A DNA stretch of 10,131 nucleotides from Rhodobacter sp. (GTDB lineage Bacteria > Pseudomonadota > Alphaproteobacteria > Rhodobacterales > Rhodobacteraceae). Below, piece by piece: positions 8,001 through 10,131 of the stretch (position 1 is the first letter of the stretch; each line of letters starts with the position of its first letter). The stretch lies in assembly GCA_027482795.1 (NCBI GenBank), contig JAIXVS010000178.1:1-10131 (forward strand). Direction: 5' to 3'. A program made the translations under genes and the position numbers. The notes below the pieces were generated by a model that saw only the letters and a list, made by a program, of their open reading frames with translations, made no database searches and was not told the DNA's origin.

Positions 8001-10131
8001 GCCACAGGCGCGCTGTCGTTCCGTACCGCCCCGAACTTCGAGGCCCCGACAGATGCGGGCACCAACACCGGGTATGAGGTTGTGGTCACGGCCAGCGATG
8101 GCAGCTTGACGGACAGTCAGACCATCACCGTGAGCGTGACCGATACCAATGAGACCCCCACCATCACCTCGAGCGGCGGCGGGGCGACGGCCAGCGTGTC
8201 GGTGGCGGAAAACACCACGGCGGTCACCACCGTCACCGCGACTGATCCTGACCTGACCTCGCCGACCTTCAGCATCAATGGCGGGGCGGACGCTGCGCTG
8301 TTCCAGATCGATACCGCCACGGGCGCGCTGTCGTTCCGCACTGCGCCGAACTTCGAGGCCCCGACAGATGCGGGCACCAACAACGGGTATGAGGTTGTGG
8401 TCACGGCCAGCGATGGCAGCTTGACCGATAGCCAGACCATCACTGTGAGCGTGACTGGCGCGAACGAGGCACCCACAATCACTTCTAACAGCGGTGGGGC
8501 GACGGCCAGCGTGTCGGTGGCGGAAAATACCACGGCGGTCACCACTGTGATTGCGACTGATCCAGACCTGACCACCCCTGCCTATTCCATCACGGGTGGG
8601 GCGGACGCTGCGTTGTTCCAGATCGATGCCGCCACAGGCGCGCTGTCGTTCGTCTCTGCCCCGAACTTCGAAGCCCCTACAGATGCAGGCACGAACAACG
8701 GCTATGAGGTTGTGGTCACGGCCAGCGATGGCAGCTTGACGGACAGCCAGACCATCACCGTCAGCGTGACGGATGCAAACGAGGACGTTACTGCCCCAAG
8801 CGTGATCATCACAGATAACGTGGCAAGCATTGCAAATATCAATGGCGGTGCTGTTCGGTTCTTACTGACCTTTTCAGAGGCAGTGACGGGGCTGGCCTTA
8901 AGCGATTTCACCGTCACGGGCGGCACCGTTCTGGGGCTGACCCCAGATGTCGGCAGTGATGGCAGTCAGTATGTTTTGGAGGTCATGCCAAGCACCAATT
9001 CGACCAGCCCGATTGAGATTACGCTGGGCGCCAATGCGGCGCAGGATGCGTCGGGCAACGGATCGCCGCTGACAACGGCCAGCCAAGCGGTGGATACTGT
9101 GGCCCCCGCCGCCCCTTCGGCATTCGTGTTGTTAGGAAGTTCGAACTCGGGAGACCCGCGCGATACCATCACGTCGAACAGAACACCGACAATAGCTGCT
9201 ACGGTAGAAAGTGGGGCCACGGTTTTGCTGCGCGACAGCACGGGCACAATCATTGGCACTGTGCAGGCCAGCCCAGAGGGACATGCGCCATTTACGCTCG
9301 CAACACTGGCCGACGGCACGCACAGCTATACCGCGCAGGTGGTGGACGTGGCAGGCAACGCGGGGCCGCTCAGCACTGTTCTGGTGCTGACCATCGATAC
9401 AGTCGCACCTACAGTTTCGGCCCCTGTGATTGAAGGGATATCGGGCGCAGATACCATCGTGGGCGCAAGCGAGGCCGAAGGCGGCGTTTCCATTTCGGTC
9501 ACAATTGATGGTGCGCCCGTCAACGTGACTATTGGGGGCCGCGCGGCCACACAAAATGGCAACACTTGGACATCTGTTCTGACGGCAGTGGATGGGCTAA
9601 ATTCCTTTACCATTCGCGCCTTTGATGCGGCTGGCAACACCGCAACACAAAGCCACAGCTTTACCGCCGATCTGGATCTGACAGGCCCTGCCGATAATGA
9701 CACCCTAACGGGCGGAGATGGCGGGGATACCGTCGCCACAGGAATTGGCGATGATGTCGTCACCTTGGGCGCGGGGGATGATACGTTTGACGGCGGGGCG
9801 GGCAACGATCTGGTCTTTGGCGGCGATGGCCGTGACGAGTTGGACGGCAACACTGGCAACGATACGATGCTGGGCGGGGCGGGCAACGACAGTTATTTTG
9901 TCGACAGCCTGCAAGACCGCGTGTATGAGACCACCTCGATCCGCGGCAGTGCAGATGCGGGCGGGGTCGATACGGTATTCAGCAGCGTGAGCTTTAACTT
10001 GGATGCCTATGCTGGTGTGCGTTTTGTTGAACGGCTAACACTGACGGGCAGCGATGCGATCAATGGCACGGGCAATGCGCTGGACAATATTCTAACAGGC
10101 AATAACGCGGCCAATGTTCTAAATGGCGGGC
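5010..10131 (+). CDS. Giant modular RTX exoprotein: propeller-like, cadherin-like, Ig-like and RTX repeats (3' end cut off)
   Basis: One open frame of at least 1707 codons, without a stop, runs to the window edge. Order of parts by residue: short polar N-terminus MAAPTPITSEIL with no signal peptide; two tandem copies of a ~355-residue module (about 10-362 and 375-727), each with seven 'DG-hydrophobic-W...RxD' units; five 105-residue cadherin-like repeats (736-1260) with conserved ATDPDL, GALSF, PNFEAPTDAGTNNGYEV and TASDGSLTDSQTITVSVT; a Big_12-like Ig domain (1261-1364, TFSEAVTGLALSDFTVTGG); two more Ig-like domains (1365-1463, 1464-1557); and RTX nonapeptides (1569-1631), followed by a second RTX-like stretch at the edge. 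RTX repeats plus the missing N-terminal signal imply type I secretion with a C-terminal signal beyond the window, and folding on extracellular calcium. Likely role: surface adhesin, biofilm or cell-cell contact protein; an enzymatic part could still lie downstream. Cysteine is nearly absent, as is usual for such exoproteins. No link to the upstream transporter is seen. Confidence 0.88.
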   Translation, partial: MAAPTPITSEILVNLGNTNNYQGEANLVRLNDGFLALYSNGGGTIMGQRYDIAGQTVGSSFTVTNNANANAPSGVQMADGTLVLGYYNGNGAVLARFDASGTRLGADVVLATNSSQPNLTLLANGNFVACWHGTDGQGRVQIFNSSGFALTSVLEKPNAGAADVSEFIPLVDGFSNSGFVVASWDPFSGTGVGVTTYDSAGTATSNFLIEGSGNQANAVTVLSNDRFVVLHGTTGQTGLFATIYNQNGTVAQAAQLVSNTSGSMRAYDATALSDGGFVLLREGADANGSGTYARRYDALGNPDGAEFLVNVSTLGTQTPRWNGIIELPNGDIAVGWHGYSEVNGSVIDHDGALVRLFDVPDNIVSGLAPTALTGETLVNTTTAGFQAGPSLIQLADGYLAVWQDAGASIGLRGQRYDNAGNAVGVEVTLSTGLEASASGVQLLDGTVVLAFSNGTGGVSVARFDANGVRISGNTDVVVEVNGSNPNVTLLANGRYAISWHETGDHAKAQVFNADGTAFSGVLTVNSTTSREASPLIDAFSDGGVVIVSWDPFDGSGVHIQRYSPTGVAQGGTVQLAGDGGRDHALAVLADDSFVVVHGNPSDPGIYYTIFAADRTVLRAESLVSAQSSSFPQRAHDAVALRDGGFVLLWSAGGGSDGASTGTYMRRFDTDGSPQGIAVLVNQTTANNQVPTYNSLIELSNGDLAVSWQGNGAGDDQGAFMRVFDLPIDPSSNAAPLITSNGGGDSASVSVDESSLAVTTVVATDPNMTTPFFTITGGADAALFTIDMDTGALSFRTAPNFEAPTDFGTNNGYEVVVTASDGSLTDSQTITVSVTNINETPTITSNGGGATASVSVAENTTAVTTVTATDPDLTSPTFSITGGEDAALFQIDAATGALSFRTAPNFEAPTDAGTNNGYEVVVTASDGSLTDSQTITVSVTNTTETPTITSGGGGATASVSVAENATAVTTVTATDPDLATPAFSITGGTDAALFQIDAATGALSFRTAPNFEAPTDAGTNTGYEVVVTASDGSLTDSQTITVSVTDTNETPTITSSGGGATASVSVAENTTAVTTVTATDPDLTSPTFSINGGADAALFQIDTATGALSFRTAPNFEAPTDAGTNNGYEVVVTASDGSLTDSQTITVSVTGANEAPTITSNSGGATASVSVAENTTAVTTVIATDPDLTTPAYSITGGADAALFQIDAATGALSFVSAPNFEAPTDAGTNNGYEVVVTASDGSLTDSQTITVSVTDANEDVTAPSVIITDNVASIANINGGAVRFLLTFSEAVTGLALSDFTVTGGTVLGLTPDVGSDGSQYVLEVMPSTNSTSPIEITLGANAAQDASGNGSPLTTASQAVDTVAPAAPSAFVLLGSSNSGDPRDTITSNRTPTIAATVESGATVLLRDSTGTIIGTVQASPEGHAPFTLATLADGTHSYTAQVVDVAGNAGPLSTVLVLTIDTVAPTVSAPVIEGISGADTIVGASEAEGGVSISVTIDGAPVNVTIGGRAATQNGNTWTSVLTAVDGLNSFTIRAFDAAGNTATQSHSFTADLDLTGPADNDTLTGGDGGDTVATGIGDDVVTLGAGDDTFDGGAGNDLVFGGDGRDELDGNTGNDTMLGGAGNDSYFVDSLQDRVYETTSIRGSADAGGVDTVFSSVSFNLDAYAGVRFVERLTLTGSDAINGTGNALDNILTGNNAANVLNGG
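5037..6095 (+). repeat. N-terminal module A: seven ~50-residue units (predicted propeller)
   Basis: First copy of an internal duplication in the exoprotein. Its units are marked by LNDGFLALY, MADGTLVLGY, LANGNFVACW, FSNSGFVVASW, LSNDRFVVLH, LSDGGFVLLR and LPNGDIAVGW, spaced about 46-56 residues. Most are followed by an aromatic-rich strand such as GQRYDIAG or ARFDASG. Each unit has the strand pattern of a four-stranded propeller blade; seven units suggest a closed seven-bladed disc. Related 'DGGFVVxW...YxQRYD' repeats are common in alphaproteobacterial RTX proteins. The fold is inferred from the repeat count. Confidence 0.6.
6132..7190 (+). repeat. N-terminal module B: second copy, seven units
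   Basis: Second copy of the same module, offset 365-368 residues (about 1.1 kb) from module A. Unit markers are LADGYLAVW, LLDGTVVLAF, LANGRYAISW, FSDGGVVIVSW, LADDSFVVVH, LRDGGFVLLW and LSNGDLAVSW. They match copy A unit by unit: WDPFSGTGV against WDPFDGSGV, TLLANG in both, and FDVP against FDLP at the ends. The copies are clearly homologous in protein but well diverged in DNA, so this duplication is much older than that of the cadherin-like repeats that follow. Confidence 0.65.
7215..8789 (+). repeat. Five tandem 315-bp cadherin-like repeats
   Basis: Repeat starts are at 7215, 7530, 7845, 8160 and 8475, each exactly 315 bp (105 residues). The anchor CTGTCGTTC recurs at 7383, 7698, 8013, 8328 and 8643. 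The latter half of each unit (GALSF to TVSVT) is almost identical in DNA, while changes cluster in the TDPxL-to-TGG stretch and the linker (NINETP, NTTETP, DTNETP, GANEAP, DANEDV). Unit 1 is the most diverged at its 5' end. Unit 5 has LSFVSAPNFEAP where units 1-4 have LSFRTAPNFEAP. Acidic DPD and ASDG motifs suit calcium binding at domain junctions as in cadherins. The pattern indicates recent expansion or gene conversion. Confidence 0.92.
8790..9680 (+). other. Three Ig-like domains of the exoprotein
   Basis: After the cadherin-like array come three beta-sandwich domains, each opened by the same kind of T(V)AP joint. The first (8790-9098) has TFSEAVTGLALSDFTVTGG, typical of the bacterial Big_12 Ig-like family. 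The second (9102-9398) has SNRTPTIAATVESGATVLL and ADGTHSYTAQVVDVAGNAGP, like the Big_13-type Ig repeats of large adhesins. The third (9399-9680) has SISVTIDGAPV and NSFTIRAFDAAGNTATQS. They probably act as rigid spacers in an extended stalk. These family names come from motif recognition, not from a search. Confidence 0.7.
9714..9902 (+). repeat. Seven RTX calcium-binding nonapeptides
   Basis: Seven consecutive 27-bp units of the GGxGxDxUx type: GDGGDTVAT, GIGDDVVTL, GAGDDTFDG, GAGNDLVFG, GDGRDELDG, NTGNDTMLG, GAGNDSYFV. They lead into the usual capping phrase YFVDSLQDRVYE. A second RTX-like run (NGTGNALDNILTGNNAANVL, from about 10062) begins at the window edge. Such repeats fold into a calcium-bound parallel beta-roll after export through a type I secretion system. 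Confidence 0.93.

Noticed and set aside
7082..8575. Long open frames on the - strand (7082-8089 and 8117-8575) encoding Val/Ser/Ala-rich repetitive proteins
   Set aside because: They lie exactly antisense to the cadherin-like repeat array. Their repetitiveness is the mirror of the + strand repeats, and the + frame has clear domain families and a good start.
9326..9886. A 186-codon - strand frame over the Ig-like and RTX part
   Set aside because: Antisense to a frame with textbook RTX nonapeptides; composition (Pro, Ser, Val) is what codon bias of the + gene produces on the opposite strand.
5010..10131. CRISPR array or transposon as the cause of the regular repeats
   Set aside because: The 315-bp periodicity is in frame, codes for cadherin-like domains and has no spacers, terminal inverted repeats or transposase.

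Overview
The window looks like a chromosomal segment of an alphaproteobacterium, probably a member of the Rhodobacterales. This is inferred from moderately high GC, codon use, the compact binding protein-ATPase-ATPase-permease-permease operon and the style of the RTX protein. Species cannot be told from the sequence. Every well-supported gene is on the + strand.

Positions 1-4470 hold a branched-chain amino acid (HAAT/Liv-type) ABC importer. The 3' end of the periplasmic binding protein gene (1-491) is followed by a 9-bp perfect hairpin (514-540). Then come two ATPases (LivG-like 618-1403, LivF-like 1449-2159) and two permeases (LivH-like 2163-3167, LivM-like 3169-4470). The last three genes are nearly contiguous (gaps of 3 nt and 1 nt), so translation is probably coupled. 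The binding protein captures substrate in the periplasm, LivH and LivM form the channel, and LivG and LivF power it. The exact substrate (Leu/Ile/Val, other amino acids, amides) cannot be assigned from the transporter alone.

Positions 4471-5009 are a 539-nt gap with no convincing gene. It has several inverted repeats in its first half and an AT-rich second half that probably carries the promoter of the next gene.

Positions 5010-10131 are one uninterrupted reading frame that runs off the window (at least 1707 residues). It encodes a very large modular exoprotein with no signal peptide. In order it has two tandem ~360-residue modules, each made of seven ~50-residue 'DG...W' units (predicted paired seven-bladed propellers). 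These are followed by five cadherin-like repeats of exactly 105 residues (315 bp) that are nearly identical in DNA, three Ig-like domains, and RTX calcium-binding nonapeptides. The layout is that of a type I-secreted, calcium-stabilised adhesin or surface protein. Its C-terminal secretion signal and any T1SS genes lie outside the window. There is no sign that it works with the transporter; the two loci are simply adjacent and co-oriented.
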